Positions 42,244 to 52,775 are shown, counted from the first letter of the stretch. The stretch is 64,000 nt of DNA from Bacteroidales bacterium UBA2287 (GCA_002345675.1 DDWL01000066.1:101191-165190), one strand, 5' to 3'. Notes: generated from the sequence alone by a model not told the origin. Program-made: numbers and translations.

Positions 42244-43089
42244 TTAGTAATCGCCAAGCGTTTCGGGAAGTTGAGCCATAGCTTTTTCGAATTCCTCTTT
42301 ACCTGGCGCTTTTCCGTGCCACTTGTGGGTTCCAACCATAAAGTCGACACCCATTCCCATTTCAGTTTTCATAATAATTGCAACAGGTTTTCCTTTGCCT
42401 GTAGCGTTTTTGGCCTCGTTAAGGCCACGAATGGTGTCGGCCATGTCGTTGCCGTTCATTTCGAGAACATGCCAGCCAAACGATTCCCACTTTGCTCTTA
42501 GGTTTCCGAGCGAAATGATCTCGTCAACTGGACCGTCGATTTGTTGCCCGTTATAGTCGATTGTAATAATAAGATTGTCGATTTTTTTGGCGGCAGCAAA
42601 TAGGGCGGCTTCCCAAATTTGACCCTCTTGTAGCTCGCCGTCGCCATGAAGTGTGAATACCAAGTGGCTGTCGCCATTAAGTTTTTTTGCCAGTGCAGCA
42701 CCGCAAGCAACCGATAGGCCTTGGCCTAACGATCCCGAAGCAATGCGAATTCCTTCTAAATGCTCAGCGGTTGCAGGGTGACCCTGAAGCCTCGAGTTTA
42801 TAAAGCGAAAAGTTGCCAGTTCCTTAATTGGAAAATAGCCACTACGGGCAAGTGCGCTGTACCAAACAGCCGAAAGGTGTCCGTTGGAAAGGAAGAACAG
42901 GTCTTCGGTTTTGCCATCCATTGTAAAGGCCTTTGGATTGTGGCGAAGCACGTCGAAGTAAAGTGCAGTAAAAAAGTCGGAGCAACCAAGCGCGGCACCG
43001 GGGTGACCGCTGGAGGGAGCGTAAACCATTCGAATAACGTCGCGCCTAACCTGAGCGGCAACTGTTTTAAGGTGTTCTATGTTAGCCAT
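42244..43089 (-). CDS. Transketolase N-terminal subunit
   Basis: 281 aa with the TPP diphosphate-binding domain: SSGHPGAALGCSDFFTALYF, RLQGHPATAEHLEGIRIASGSLGQGLSVACG and the TPP motif HGDGELQEGQIWEAAL followed by DYNGQ. It is the first gene of the operon tkt-N, MGS-like gene, tkt-C. The pair makes a split transketolase, as in many Bacteroidetes and Firmicutes. Confidence 0.92.
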   Translation of the reverse strand: MANIEHLKTVAAQVRRDVIRMVYAPSSGHPGAALGCSDFFTALYFDVLRHNPKAFTMDGKTEDLFFLSNGHLSAVWYSALARSGYFPIKELATFRFINSRLQGHPATAEHLEGIRIASGSLGQGLSVACGAALAKKLNGDSHLVFTLHGDGELQEGQIWEAALFAAAKKIDNLIITIDYNGQQIDGPVDEIISLGNLRAKWESFGWHVLEMNGNDMADTIRGLNEAKNATGKGKPVAIIMKTEMGMGVDFMVGTHKWHGKAPGKEEFEKAMAQLPETLGDY

Positions 43090-43362
43090 TTATATGTTTG
43101 TGAGTTTTATAAGCAAAAATAAGGGTCAAAGGTAACCATTTTTGTTGAAAAGTAACTGATGGGGAAGGGCAACTTTTTAGGGAGGGTTTAGCTTCTCTTG
43201 TTTCATTCTTAATAAGACCTATGAATTGTATGTGATTATAGATAATCGTTGATGATACTTTAATTAATTTTTTCATTCTTAATTTTTTTATTCATTGGCT
43301 ATGTTAAGCATAGAATCAATATTTTATTACTTTAGACGTCTTAAACAATAAAATCCATAAGT

Positions 43363-46300
43363 ATGTATCTGAAACCTACATTTAAAATGAGCAATGTTGC
43401 TCTATTGTTACTTGCAGTTGTAATTTATTCGTGTAGCAGCAACAAAAAGAAGTTAGATCAGAATGAACTCAAATCTATTTATTCGGAAAGCTTAGCAAAA
43501 GAAATAAGCTATGTTACCAGTGGGGAAATTCATTTTGATGATAAAATACAGGTAATGTTTAATAACCCTATTATACAGGAGAATGAGGTTGATAGTTCAC
43601 CAAAAGATGTTTTCAATTTTTCTCCAAATATAAAGGGAAAAGCGGTATGGGTTAGTCGTACTGTTTTACAGTTTTTGCCTGATAAACCGTTTCCTACTCG
43701 ATCAAACTTTGAAGGAACTCTAAATTTACAAAAACTATCCTCAAGATTTAAAGAGATTAATCTCGAAAATTTAGAATTCAAATTTTACGTGCTTGGACGT
43801 GATATAGCAAGTTTTAATGGGATTGTTGAACTTAAACGAAGAGACGATCCAAAAGTTTTAGTGTATAGAGGAACCCTTTCGTTTACTGAAAAAGCAGAAC
43901 TTGAAACGGTTCAAAAGTCTTCGAGAGTAAAGTCTTCAAGTTCAGTTTCATTGTCGTGGAGTAAAGTTGATGACCGCAACTTTATTTTTACAAGTTCCGA
44001 TATTGTTCGTGCAGACAATAATCAGGAGTTTACTTTTCAAATAGATAAAAAACAATTGGAACTTGAATCCGATTATTCTGAAAATTTTATAGTTACCCCT
44101 TTACAAAAGATGGTCCCATTGGATTTTAGAACCGACGAGGCAGGTCGAAGTCCAAGAATTAGGGTTAACTTTTCCGATGAACTTGATATTGAACAGAATA
44201 TTGATGGCTTGTTTAGCGTAGTTCCTCAGGTTAAATTTGAAGTTAAAAAGTTAGGCAAATCCGCAATTCTTGATGGTGATTTTAAGTTTGGTGCAAAGTA
44301 TCAAGTTATAGTTCAAAAGGGAGTTCGAAGTCGTTGGGGTACTAAAACTACTGATGAAACAACGAAGGATATTAAGTTTTCCGACATTGCACCCCAACTC
44401 GAGTTTGCTTCCGATGGAATTATATTACCAACATCGAATCAAAAGAAAGTTCAATTTTACACAACGAATCTTAAACGAGTTCACCTTGAGGTTAAAAAAG
44501 TTTACACAAATAAAATTGGAACATTTATACAGTCGGCTCAATTAAAAAGTACTAAAACTCGTAATACAACTTTTAACGATAGCTATGCAAGCGCAGTAGG
44601 AGTGATTGTTAAAAGTCAGACGATTGAATTAGGAAGCAAGCAGAACGAGTGGTTACTTAACGAGTTTGATTTATCGGAGTTGTTTAGTAAGTACGATGAT
44701 GGGCTATTTTTAATGCGTATAAATTTTACCCCCGAAGATGTAAGTTTGCCAGTTACAGGCAATGTTTTGGATTACATATACGAAAAGGGGCAGGTTTATA
44801 AACCTCTCTTTTTAAGTAACCTTGGCTTAACAGTAAAAAGTTCCGACTCAAGCATTAAGGTGTTTGTAACCGATATAGTTACAGGAAACCCTCGCTCGTC
44901 TGTTAAAGTGTCTTTACTCGATTACGATGGCGATGTTCGCCGAACTGCCAATACAGACAATCAGGGCGTTGCTTCGTTTGGGTCGAATTATTTCTATTAT
45001 GTGATAGCTGAAGAAGGAAAACAGGTTACTGTGCTTAATCAAAACGAAATGAAATGGAGTAATTCTGGCTTCGACGTAGGTGGTGTTAGAGGCGAAAGAA
45101 ACGATACTCGGGCTTACATTTATACAGAAAGAGGCGTTTATCGTCCTGGCGATTCAATACATTTAAGTGTAATGGTAAAAAATGCTGATAATACATACCC
45201 GTTAAATCATCCAGTTTCAATAAATGTGAACGACCCACAGTACAACACAATATATTCTCAAACTTTAGTTTCGGGAACCGATGGTTTTTACACCTTTAAG
45301 TTTAATACCGAAGAAAATGCACCAACTGGGAATTATAATGTAAATATAAATACAGGGGGATCATGGTTTAATAAAAATATAAAAATTGAAACTGTTGTTG
45401 CAGAGCAACTTAAAGTGTTGGTTAAGCCATTGAAAAAAGAAATTATTTGGACAGATAAAAGTGTTGAATTTGAACTAAATGCAAATTATTTGTTTGGAGC
45501 ACCTGCAGCAAACCTAAAGGCAGAGGTGAGTGCCGAAGTTCATCCAATACAAATGACTTTCCCAAAATATTCTGAGTTCTTTTTTAGTAGAGCCGACGTC
45601 GATTTTAAGCCCTTTACTCAAAGCGTAGTAAAAATTGATTTGAATGCAGAGGGGAAATTCACTGGAAATTGGATAATTCCATCGTTGGGAAATGTGCCTT
45701 CGGCTCTTAAAGTAAAAATAATTGGAAAAGTAATTGAAAAAGGAGGCCAAACAAATGAAGGATGGAATGTCGTAAATATGCACGTTTACCCTAATTATGT
45801 TGGGATTAAAGATCCTAGTGGTTATGGCTACTTTAAAACAGGAGAAGAAGCGAAGTTTCCAATTGTTCTTATTGATGCTAATGGTAATAAAGTTTCTGGG
45901 AAACAAGTTAAGTATCGTATTTATCGAAACGATAAGTGGTGGTGGTATCAGTATAATAATCGGCGAAATTTTCAGCTTAAATACAAAGAAGATAGCCAAA
46001 CATACCTAGAAGTTGAGGGTAATGCTAGTTTAAGCGAAGGGGTAAGTTTTATATCATTTAACCCCGCAGAAAATGGGGAGTATTTAATTGAAGTAATTGA
46101 TGGCGGGAATGGACATAGTGCTTCGATGTTTTTTAGTGCATATCAGTATGGTAGTGCTCCTGGTGGCGATTTAAATGAGGGAACACTTGCGCTTATGTCC
46201 GATAAATCTGTATATAATTCATCGGAAACGGCCAAGATAAAACTACCAAATCCAAAACATGGTAGTATTTTAGTTACTATTGAAAAGGGACATGAAATGC

Positions 46301-48831
46301 TCAATTGGTTTTGGGTCGATCCAAGCAAGAGTAGCGAAAATGAGTTAATTATCGATATTCCGCTTAAAAAGAGTATGCTACCAAATGCCTACGTAACAGT
46401 GTCGGTAATTCAACCACACAACCAAACTATTAACGATAGGCCAATTCGAATGTTTGGCATTTTGCCTTTAATGATTGAAGACGCTGATACAAAAATTAAT
46501 TTCAATATTGAAACCTTAGATAACCTTGTGCCTAACCAAAATTTTGAAGTAAAAATTAGTACCCAAAGCAAAAAACGAGTGCAGTTTACTATTGCTGTAG
46601 TAGATGAAGGTTTGCTAAGTTTAACTCAATTTCAAACGCCTCGCCCTTGGAACGAGTTTTATAAAAAAATTGGTTTGTTTGTTAATACATACGATGTTTT
46701 CTCTCACGTAATTAGTGCGAATAAAGGAGACGTTTTTCAAACATTCTCAATTGGGGGCTCTGACGACATGGATTACAGAGAATCTCAGCTCGATCCAATC
46801 GATGGGAAAAAGCGATTTAAGCCAGTGAGCATGTTTAAAGGGCCACTGTTTACCGATGAAAGAGGAAATGCTACTGTTAAGTTTCAGATGCCAAACTACA
46901 ATGGCGCTGTTCGAGTTATGGTAGTAGGTACCGATAAGGGTAGTTATGGGAATGCCGAAAAAACAGTTCCTGTTCGCTCCGATATTATAATGCAACCAAG
47001 TATTCCGAGGGTGCTAAACCCAGGCGATGAATTTATTATTCCAATAGCCTTGTTTAAAATCAACCCAAAGGTTAAAGTTTCTCAATTTACGATTGCAACA
47101 GAGGGCTCATTAGAAATTATTGGAAAGTCGAATGCAACTGTCGATTTTAGTCAAAAAAGCGAGGGCGATATTAGTTTTAAAGTTAGGGTTAAGGAAGCCG
47201 TAGGCCAAGCAAAAATTATTATTAAAGGCGTTTCGGGCGATATACAAGTTCAAAGTGAAACCGATATAAAAGTTATCCCTACATCTTTACGCATTTACGA
47301 TAAAGCAACCGAGAAATTGGAAAAGGGTAAAACTATTAGCATGAATGTCCCTGCAATAGGTCTTAACGGCACTAATAATGCAACACTTGATATAAATCTT
47401 TTTCCAAACATGGATTTCGATCATCGTTTAAAGTGGCTAATTTCATACCCATATGGGTGCGTTGAGCAAACCACTTCAGCAGTTTTTCCTCAGTTAATGC
47501 TTAAGCGAATGGGGTATTTTAGAGATGATGAAGCAAAAGAAATTGATAGAAATATTAATGAAGGAATTTTAAGACTTCAACAATTTATGGTAAATGGGGG
47601 CGGTTTTGCCTATTGGCCCGGAAACACCGAAGCCTCTGAATGGGGTACAAATTATGCTTCGCATTTTCTTGTTGAGGCAAAAAAATTAGGTTATTCTATT
47701 CCCGATTTCTTATATAACAATGCAGTAAATGGGTTGAAGAACGCATCGCGTCAGAATTTGGGGTACTTAACAACTCGCGTTAATCGAACCTTTATTCTTT
47801 CATTGGCAGGTCAGCAACCATTGGCTGAAATGAACTTGCTTATGGAGAATGAATTATCTAATATGAGTATTGCTGAGAAGTGGATGCTAGCAGCAGCATA
47901 CCATCTAGCAGGAGCCGAAAATGTGCGAGATCAAATTTTATCGAATGTCGGAACATCTACAAAAGTATACGATCCTTTCTCGTACGATTTTAGTTCGAAA
48001 GAAAGAGATAATGCTATAGTGCTTTACTGTGCAACAATAATTGGTGAAAAGGAAAAAGCAGAACTTGCAGCAAAAAATATTTCAGCAGCTTTATCGAGTC
48101 GAGAGTATTTTAGTACGCAAACTTCAGCCTATATGCTTTTAGCCTTGGGTAAGTACTTTGAAACTATTGGAGTGTCGGCGGCAAAGGGGCAAATAGTAAA
48201 TGGTACGGTTACTTTAGCAAATGGAAATAAGATTGAATTTAACCAGAATGGGAGAGTCACTATTCCAATAAAAGATAATTTTAATAGTAATATTCAAATT
48301 TCGCTTTCTAGCAATTCAAATGTTGACCAGGTATATGCAACCCTGTCGTGGAATGGTGTTCCTCTTAAAGATCAGAGCGTGGCCTTACAGAAAAACCTTA
48401 GTTTAAAAGTTTCTTGGCTCGACGAAAGTGGGAATTCAATAAATCCTCAAAATCTTAAGCAGGGAGCAACTTTCTTTGGGAAGTTTAGTGTTAAAAATAC
48501 CAGTCAATTAAGCAACGTTTCTGAACTTGCACTTGTACAGGTTATACCTTCGGGTTGGCAAGTAGAGAATACTCGAATAAATAGCACATTACTACCCGAT
48601 TGGGCTCGTAGTTGGAATTTAAATAAAGAAAAATACTTGGATATTCGGGACGATCGTATAATGTGGTTTTTTAATCTCACTAGAGATGAAACCCTCGATT
48701 TTGTTGTAAAACTTAATTGTGTTTCTGCAGGCGAGTTTTGGCTGCCAGGCACTTTGCTCGAAGCCATGTACAACAACGACTATAAAGCTACCACTGAGGG
48801 CAAAAAGGTTTATGTGGAAGCATTTAATTAG
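43363..48831 (+). CDS. Alpha-2-macroglobulin family lipoprotein with thioester
   Basis: 1822-aa bacterial alpha-2-macroglobulin. The lipobox IYSC (Cys24 from this start, or Cys16 if ATG 43387 is used) anchors it to a membrane. A series of MG beta domains fills about residues 40-1100, including the MG2-like RAYIYTERGVYRPGDSIHLS and the bait-region flank around 1100. The thioester domain carries YGCVEQTTS (Cys1366), so the trap chemistry appears intact. A macroglobulin-like C-terminal domain follows from about 1640. It overlaps pbpC by 20 bases. In enterobacteria the YfhM-PbpC pair is thought to defend the periplasm against host proteases during peptidoglycan repair. Confidence 0.93.
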   Translation: MYLKPTFKMSNVALLLLAVVIYSCSSNKKKLDQNELKSIYSESLAKEISYVTSGEIHFDDKIQVMFNNPIIQENEVDSSPKDVFNFSPNIKGKAVWVSRTVLQFLPDKPFPTRSNFEGTLNLQKLSSRFKEINLENLEFKFYVLGRDIASFNGIVELKRRDDPKVLVYRGTLSFTEKAELETVQKSSRVKSSSSVSLSWSKVDDRNFIFTSSDIVRADNNQEFTFQIDKKQLELESDYSENFIVTPLQKMVPLDFRTDEAGRSPRIRVNFSDELDIEQNIDGLFSVVPQVKFEVKKLGKSAILDGDFKFGAKYQVIVQKGVRSRWGTKTTDETTKDIKFSDIAPQLEFASDGIILPTSNQKKVQFYTTNLKRVHLEVKKVYTNKIGTFIQSAQLKSTKTRNTTFNDSYASAVGVIVKSQTIELGSKQNEWLLNEFDLSELFSKYDDGLFLMRINFTPEDVSLPVTGNVLDYIYEKGQVYKPLFLSNLGLTVKSSDSSIKVFVTDIVTGNPRSSVKVSLLDYDGDVRRTANTDNQGVASFGSNYFYYVIAEEGKQVTVLNQNEMKWSNSGFDVGGVRGERNDTRAYIYTERGVYRPGDSIHLSVMVKNADNTYPLNHPVSINVNDPQYNTIYSQTLVSGTDGFYTFKFNTEENAPTGNYNVNINTGGSWFNKNIKIETVVAEQLKVLVKPLKKEIIWTDKSVEFELNANYLFGAPAANLKAEVSAEVHPIQMTFPKYSEFFFSRADVDFKPFTQSVVKIDLNAEGKFTGNWIIPSLGNVPSALKVKIIGKVIEKGGQTNEGWNVVNMHVYPNYVGIKDPSGYGYFKTGEEAKFPIVLIDANGNKVSGKQVKYRIYRNDKWWWYQYNNRRNFQLKYKEDSQTYLEVEGNASLSEGVSFISFNPAENGEYLIEVIDGGNGHSASMFFSAYQYGSAPGGDLNEGTLALMSDKSVYNSSETAKIKLPNPKHGSILVTIEKGHEMLNWFWVDPSKSSENELIIDIPLKKSMLPNAYVTVSVIQPHNQTINDRPIRMFGILPLMIEDADTKINFNIETLDNLVPNQNFEVKISTQSKKRVQFTIAVVDEGLLSLTQFQTPRPWNEFYKKIGLFVNTYDVFSHVISANKGDVFQTFSIGGSDDMDYRESQLDPIDGKKRFKPVSMFKGPLFTDERGNATVKFQMPNYNGAVRVMVVGTDKGSYGNAEKTVPVRSDIIMQPSIPRVLNPGDEFIIPIALFKINPKVKVSQFTIATEGSLEIIGKSNATVDFSQKSEGDISFKVRVKEAVGQAKIIIKGVSGDIQVQSETDIKVIPTSLRIYDKATEKLEKGKTISMNVPAIGLNGTNNATLDINLFPNMDFDHRLKWLISYPYGCVEQTTSAVFPQLMLKRMGYFRDDEAKEIDRNINEGILRLQQFMVNGGGFAYWPGNTEASEWGTNYASHFLVEAKKLGYSIPDFLYNNAVNGLKNASRQNLGYLTTRVNRTFILSLAGQQPLAEMNLLMENELSNMSIAEKWMLAAAYHLAGAENVRDQILSNVGTSTKVYDPFSYDFSSKERDNAIVLYCATIIGEKEKAELAAKNISAALSSREYFSTQTSAYMLLALGKYFETIGVSAAKGQIVNGTVTLANGNKIEFNQNGRVTIPIKDNFNSNIQISLSSNSNVDQVYATLSWNGVPLKDQSVALQKNLSLKVSWLDESGNSINPQNLKQGATFFGKFSVKNTSQLSNVSELALVQVIPSGWQVENTRINSTLLPDWARSWNLNKEKYLDIRDDRIMWFFNLTRDETLDFVVKLNCVSAGEFWLPGTLLEAMYNNDYKATTEGKKVYVEAFN

Positions 48832-51136
48832 GTTAACTAAGCTACAATGGACAGCATTATTCTTGCTGTCCATTGTAATTATTTACTTTGCAGTACCTCC
48901 CAAAAGCCCTTTGTTTGAGCAAAATTACAGCACTATTGTTTTGTCGGATAACGGTAGTTTGTTAAATGCTTTTACTAATAGCAATGAGCAATGGCACTTT
49001 GCTCCCGACACGGCAGAATTGCCTGATAAACTAAAAATTGCTGCAATTACTTATGAGGATGAAGGCTTTTACAGTCACATTGGAGTCGACTTTAAAGCAA
49101 TTATTAGGGCAGTTTATCAAAATGCTAAACAAAATAAAATTACAAGCGGGGCAAGCACTATTCACATGCAATTGGCTAGGATGAGTGAGCCAAAAAAGCG
49201 TACCTATTTAAACAAACTAAAAGAGACTTTTTTCGCAATAAAGCTAAATCTTTACTTTTCAAAGGATAGCCTACTGAAGCTGTATTTAACTCATGCTCCC
49301 TATGGAGGAAATGTAGTTGGATACAAAACAGCCTCTTATAAATTTTTTGGAAAAGATGCTAATTCACTTACTTGGAGCGAAGCAGCTACCTTGGCAGTTC
49401 TTCCAAATGCACCTGGTCTTATTTACCCATCAAAAACCTCTTCGTTCTTAAAGGAGAAACGAGATGGTTTATTGAAGAAATTATTTGAAAAAGGAGAAAT
49501 TGAAGAGCAAACATATCAGCTTGCAAAACTAGAACTTATTCCCGATCAGTTTCTTGCATTCGAGTCTACTGCTCCACACTTAGCGCGTCAACTTAAAAAT
49601 AAGTACCAATCAAAAACCGTACTTGCTACAACTGTAAATGAGTTACTTCAAAAACAGTGTAATCAAATTGCGGTACGCTACGCTCAAATTTATGCTGCAT
49701 ATGGCATTAATAATCTTGCTATTATAGTCGCCGAAACCAAAACAGGTGCTGTTAAAGCTTATGTGGGCTCTCCAAACTTTTTCGACTTTAACCATGGGGG
49801 GCAAGTTGATGGGGTATTGGCACCTCGGTCGAGTGGGTCTTTGTTAAAGCCTTTTTTATATGCGTTGAGTATTGATGAGGGTTTAATTATTCCAAACAGT
49901 TTAATACGTGATTTACCTACCTATTTTGAAGGTTTTTCTCCCAAAAATGCTAATAGAGAGTACCAAGGTGTTGTAAGTGCAAAGGAAGCATTAGTGCAGT
50001 CGCTTAATATACCTGCTGTGAGGTTGCTAAATTCATATGGTATATTTCAGTTCTACAGTTTCTTAAAAGCCGCAGGAGTAACCACACTTTTTCGTAATGC
50101 TGATGAATATGGATTGCCATTAATTATTGGTGGATCAGAGGTGAGTATGTGGGATATGGTTACCCTTTACAGGGGCTTGGCAAATGATGGGGTTTTTAGG
50201 GCAAACTATTTGTTAAAGGACGAAAAAAACAGTCAGTCGGAGCAATTAATTAGCGCTGGTAGTTGTTTTTTAACACTTGAAATGCTCAAAGATTTAAAAC
50301 GACCCGATGCTGAGTACTTTTGGGCACGATTTAGTAGTTCAAGACCCTTTGCATGGAAAACGGGTACAAGTTATGGGCACAAGGATGCATGGGCTGTTGG
50401 GGTAAATCCCGAGTATACAATTGCAGTATGGGTTGGCAATTTTAATGGTGCAAGCAATAAAAATTTAAGCGGAGCAGCTTCGGCGGGACCAATACTTTTT
50501 GATGTGTTACAAGTATTGCCATTGCAAAACCCAAAGCAATGGTTCGAAAAGAACGATATTGATTTTAAGCAACAATTAATTTGCAAGCTATCGGGCTTTA
50601 GAGCAACCGAAGCTTGTGCCGAAACCGAAGTAGTGGAAATTCCTTATGGGGCAAAGCCTTTGGCTGCTTGCGATTATCATCAATTTAAGTTTTTTTCGAA
50701 AGATGAAATGTATCAGAGTTGCTCGAAGTGTTGGCACATTGTTGGTAGTGTAAAAAAGTCTGTAACAATTTACCCTCCCGATATAGCCTATTATTTAAGG
50801 GAAAAAGGGCAATATATTTCAAAAATTGCTAGTCATTACCCAAAATGCCCAGCATATAAAATTGAGAACTCAATAAAGATTATTTATCCAAACATGGAAG
50901 CAATGCTTTTCTTGCCTCGAGACTTTGACGGTAAAATTCAACCCGTTGTTTGTAAACTAGGTTATATTGGTTCTGGGAAGAAGGTGTATTGGTATCTCGA
51001 TAATTGTTATTTAGGAACTACTGAAAACGAACATAAAATGGCTGTTATTTTCAATGTTGGTTGGAATAAATTAAAGGTTATGGATGAAAATGGAGCCGAA
51101 GATTCTCAGAAAGTATTTGCAGTAATTAATCAGTAA
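48812..51136 (+). CDS. pbpC: Penicillin-binding protein 1C
   Basis: Bifunctional peptidoglycan synthase. ATG 48812 (MWKHLIRLTK) gives a short basic N-terminus and one membrane anchor (ALFLLSIVIIYFAV); the earlier start at 48719 would lie deep in the macroglobulin gene. Glycosyltransferase motifs are TYEDEGFYSHIGVD (Glu82) and SGASTIHMQLAR. Transpeptidase motifs are SLLK (Ser343), SLN and KTGT. The C-terminal about 150 residues (LPLQNPKQWFEKND onwards) match the PBP1C-specific extension and are cysteine-rich. The protein is 774 aa. Coupled to the macroglobulin gene by a 20-base overlap. Confidence 0.93.
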   Translation: MWKHLIRLTKLQWTALFLLSIVIIYFAVPPKSPLFEQNYSTIVLSDNGSLLNAFTNSNEQWHFAPDTAELPDKLKIAAITYEDEGFYSHIGVDFKAIIRAVYQNAKQNKITSGASTIHMQLARMSEPKKRTYLNKLKETFFAIKLNLYFSKDSLLKLYLTHAPYGGNVVGYKTASYKFFGKDANSLTWSEAATLAVLPNAPGLIYPSKTSSFLKEKRDGLLKKLFEKGEIEEQTYQLAKLELIPDQFLAFESTAPHLARQLKNKYQSKTVLATTVNELLQKQCNQIAVRYAQIYAAYGINNLAIIVAETKTGAVKAYVGSPNFFDFNHGGQVDGVLAPRSSGSLLKPFLYALSIDEGLIIPNSLIRDLPTYFEGFSPKNANREYQGVVSAKEALVQSLNIPAVRLLNSYGIFQFYSFLKAAGVTTLFRNADEYGLPLIIGGSEVSMWDMVTLYRGLANDGVFRANYLLKDEKNSQSEQLISAGSCFLTLEMLKDLKRPDAEYFWARFSSSRPFAWKTGTSYGHKDAWAVGVNPEYTIAVWVGNFNGASNKNLSGAASAGPILFDVLQVLPLQNPKQWFEKNDIDFKQQLICKLSGFRATEACAETEVVEIPYGAKPLAACDYHQFKFFSKDEMYQSCSKCWHIVGSVKKSVTIYPPDIAYYLREKGQYISKIASHYPKCPAYKIENSIKIIYPNMEAMLFLPRDFDGKIQPVVCKLGYIGSGKKVYWYLDNCYLGTTENEHKMAVIFNVGWNKLKVMDENGAEDSQKVFAVINQ

Positions 51137-51213
51137 TAATATGAAACAGCCAACGTTTCAGAAATAGCGTGGTTTGTTGTTAAGTAGGTTGGTTTTATTG
51201 CAATTATAAAATT

Positions 51214-51244
51214 TAAAAGGGCAACCCTAGTTGGTTGCCCTTTG
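51214..51244. terminator. Bidirectional terminator between pbpC and the DUF4252 gene
   Basis: An 11-bp stem AAAGGGCAACC (51216-51226) with GGTTGCCCTTT (51233-51243) and a six-base loop, between convergent genes. Confidence 0.8.
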
Positions 51245-51265
51245 CATTTCTGTTTTTAAATAGGA

Positions 51266-51751
51266 TTACTGCTTAAAACTTACCGTTTGGTTCACGTTTA
51301 CCGAACTGGCAAGTGCTTTAGCTTCGTTAAAGGTAATGTTGCATTTTATGCACATTACAACAAGCGAGTTTGGCTCGGTAACAATCATTACAACCTCGTC
51401 GACTTTGTTGCTTTTCTCCTTTGCTTTAAACCGAACAGTTGAAGTTCCATTTTTTATAACCATTAACTCCTTATACTCCTTTTCGGGTAACGTTTTTTCG
51501 AGTTCGATGGCAAGTGTAGGTGATGCCGCATCGGCAATTAAGAAACTTACTTCATCAAGTTTCTTAAGCATGTCCTTTAGTTCCTGTTCGTCGCTATCTA
51601 AAAAAAACCGAAATAGCGAGGTGGAAATGGTGAAACTTTCAACTCCTTTAATATTCTTATTCTTGTCGAAGAATTGTGAGTAGCTGCTTTGTCCCATAGT
51701 GAAACTGCAAATAATTAGTTGAAGCAGCAAGGTTGTTAGTAAGGTTCTCAT
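51266..51751 (-). CDS. DUF4252 protein
   Basis: 161 aa with a signal peptide (about 1-20, ending FTMGQ) and the DUF4252 fold: GVESFTISTSLFRFFLDSDEQELKDMLKKLDEVSFLIAD. It ends VVMCIKCNITFNEAKALASSVNV. Such proteins follow ECF sigma/anti-sigma pairs in Bacteroidetes and are probable targets or partners; no biochemical function is known. Paralog of the gene just upstream. Confidence 0.75.
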   Translation of the reverse strand: MRTLLTTLLLQLIICSFTMGQSSYSQFFDKNKNIKGVESFTISTSLFRFFLDSDEQELKDMLKKLDEVSFLIADAASPTLAIELEKTLPEKEYKELMVIKNGTSTVRFKAKEKSNKVDEVVMIVTEPNSLVVMCIKCNITFNEAKALASSVNVNQTVSFKQ

Positions 51752-51774
51752 TGTATTTGAGTTTAGTTGATTTG

Positions 51775-52299
51775 CTATTTCTTTTCATCAATTTTTTCGA
51801 GATGCTCAAAGCCATCAATCTTCATCGATTTTGAGAGTTTCGAAATATGCTTGAGGTTTATATCGCCTTCGAGGTAAATAAGTACTGGGCTGGCCAATCC
51901 GTCGACTGTCATAACAAATTCCGAAATTTTCGAGCCATCTTCTCTAATCATAAACGTAATGGTTTGGCGGCCATCCTTCACAATCATAAGTTCCTTGTAA
52001 ATATTCTTTGGCAAAACCGTGAGTAGTTCTTTTCCAAACTTGAGGTTGGTTTTAAGGTTTGTAACAGAGTCGATGGTTAAAATTTTTATCGATTTCAACT
52101 TTGTAAGTACCTCGTCGAGGTCTTTATCCTTTTTCTCAGCGTCGATTTTTGTAAAGAGTTCGAACATGTACTTGGTTATGTAAACCGATGTGTATCCATC
52201 TTTGCCCGAGTACTTTTCGAAGAAACTATTAAGCTGCGATTCCTGTGCATTTGCAAAAACAGGAAGAGCTATAAGTATTATGAATGCAATTGTTTTCAT
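51775..52299 (-). CDS. DUF4252 protein
   Basis: 174 aa with the signal peptide MKTIAFIILIALPVFANAQ and the same fold as its neighbour (GYTSVYITKYMFELFTKIDAEKKDKDLDEVLTKLKSIKIL ... MIREDGSKISEFVMTVDG). The two share pattern but low identity, an old tandem duplication. Three bases separate it from the anti-sigma-like gene, supporting one operon of four genes. Confidence 0.75.
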   Translation of the reverse strand: MKTIAFIILIALPVFANAQESQLNSFFEKYSGKDGYTSVYITKYMFELFTKIDAEKKDKDLDEVLTKLKSIKILTIDSVTNLKTNLKFGKELLTVLPKNIYKELMIVKDGRQTITFMIREDGSKISEFVMTVDGLASPVLIYLEGDINLKHISKLSKSMKIDGFEHLEKIDEKK

Positions 52300-52301
52300 T
52301 G

Positions 52302-52775
52302 TTATTTTGTTTTAGTTATTTGTTGTTCAATTTCGTTGAATTTCGAAATTTGGTGTAGCTCCTTGGTACCTTGGTTTAAATTATCGGAAATTAAAAAAAG
52401 CGCTTTCTTAGTTTGAAGCATTGCCAAGTCCTTGTTGGTAATTGGCTTGCCGTTTATGTATGCGTAAACAATTTCTTCGGAAGGTTTTTGGGTAAGCAAA
52501 AACGCAATTCCAAGTAAAACCACAATGCTTGCTGCTATGCTCGACAGGCGAATAAAGTTCTTAATGTTCAATATTCTTCCCTTTGTATCAGTGGGTTTTA
52601 CGTATTTAACATTCAGTTCCTTTTCGAAGTGTGCAAACATATCCTTGGCATACAAAAGTTCAGGTGCAACGTTTTGGGTTTGAGTAAAGTACTCCTTCAG
52701 TATTTTTTCTTCGGCAAGCGAAGTGTTGCCCTCAAAGTACTTGTCGAGTAGTGTTGCTATTTCGTTATAGTCCAT
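52302..52775 (-). CDS. Putative anti-sigma factor (single-pass membrane protein)
   Basis: 157 aa: an acidic cytoplasmic N-terminal part (MDYNEIATLLDKYFEGNTSLAEEKILKEYF), one membrane span (LSSIAASIVVLLGIAFLLT, about 73-91) and a short periplasmic part. It overlaps the ECF sigma gene by 11 bases, which supports the anti-sigma role. No zinc motif. Confidence 0.65.
   Translation of the reverse strand: MDYNEIATLLDKYFEGNTSLAEEKILKEYFTQTQNVAPELLYAKDMFAHFEKELNVKYVKPTDTKGRILNIKNFIRLSSIAASIVVLLGIAFLLTQKPSEEIVYAYINGKPITNKDLAMLQTKKALFLISDNLNQGTKELHQISKFNEIEQQITKTK

Noticed and set aside
45514..45999. 161-codon minus-strand frame within the macroglobulin gene
   Set aside because: Antisense to a well-supported long gene, with Ile/Asn/Phe-rich composition and no recognisable motif.
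48719..48811. Longer start for pbpC
   Set aside because: It would add 31 residues without signal character inside the macroglobulin gene; ATG 48812 gives a normal anchor.
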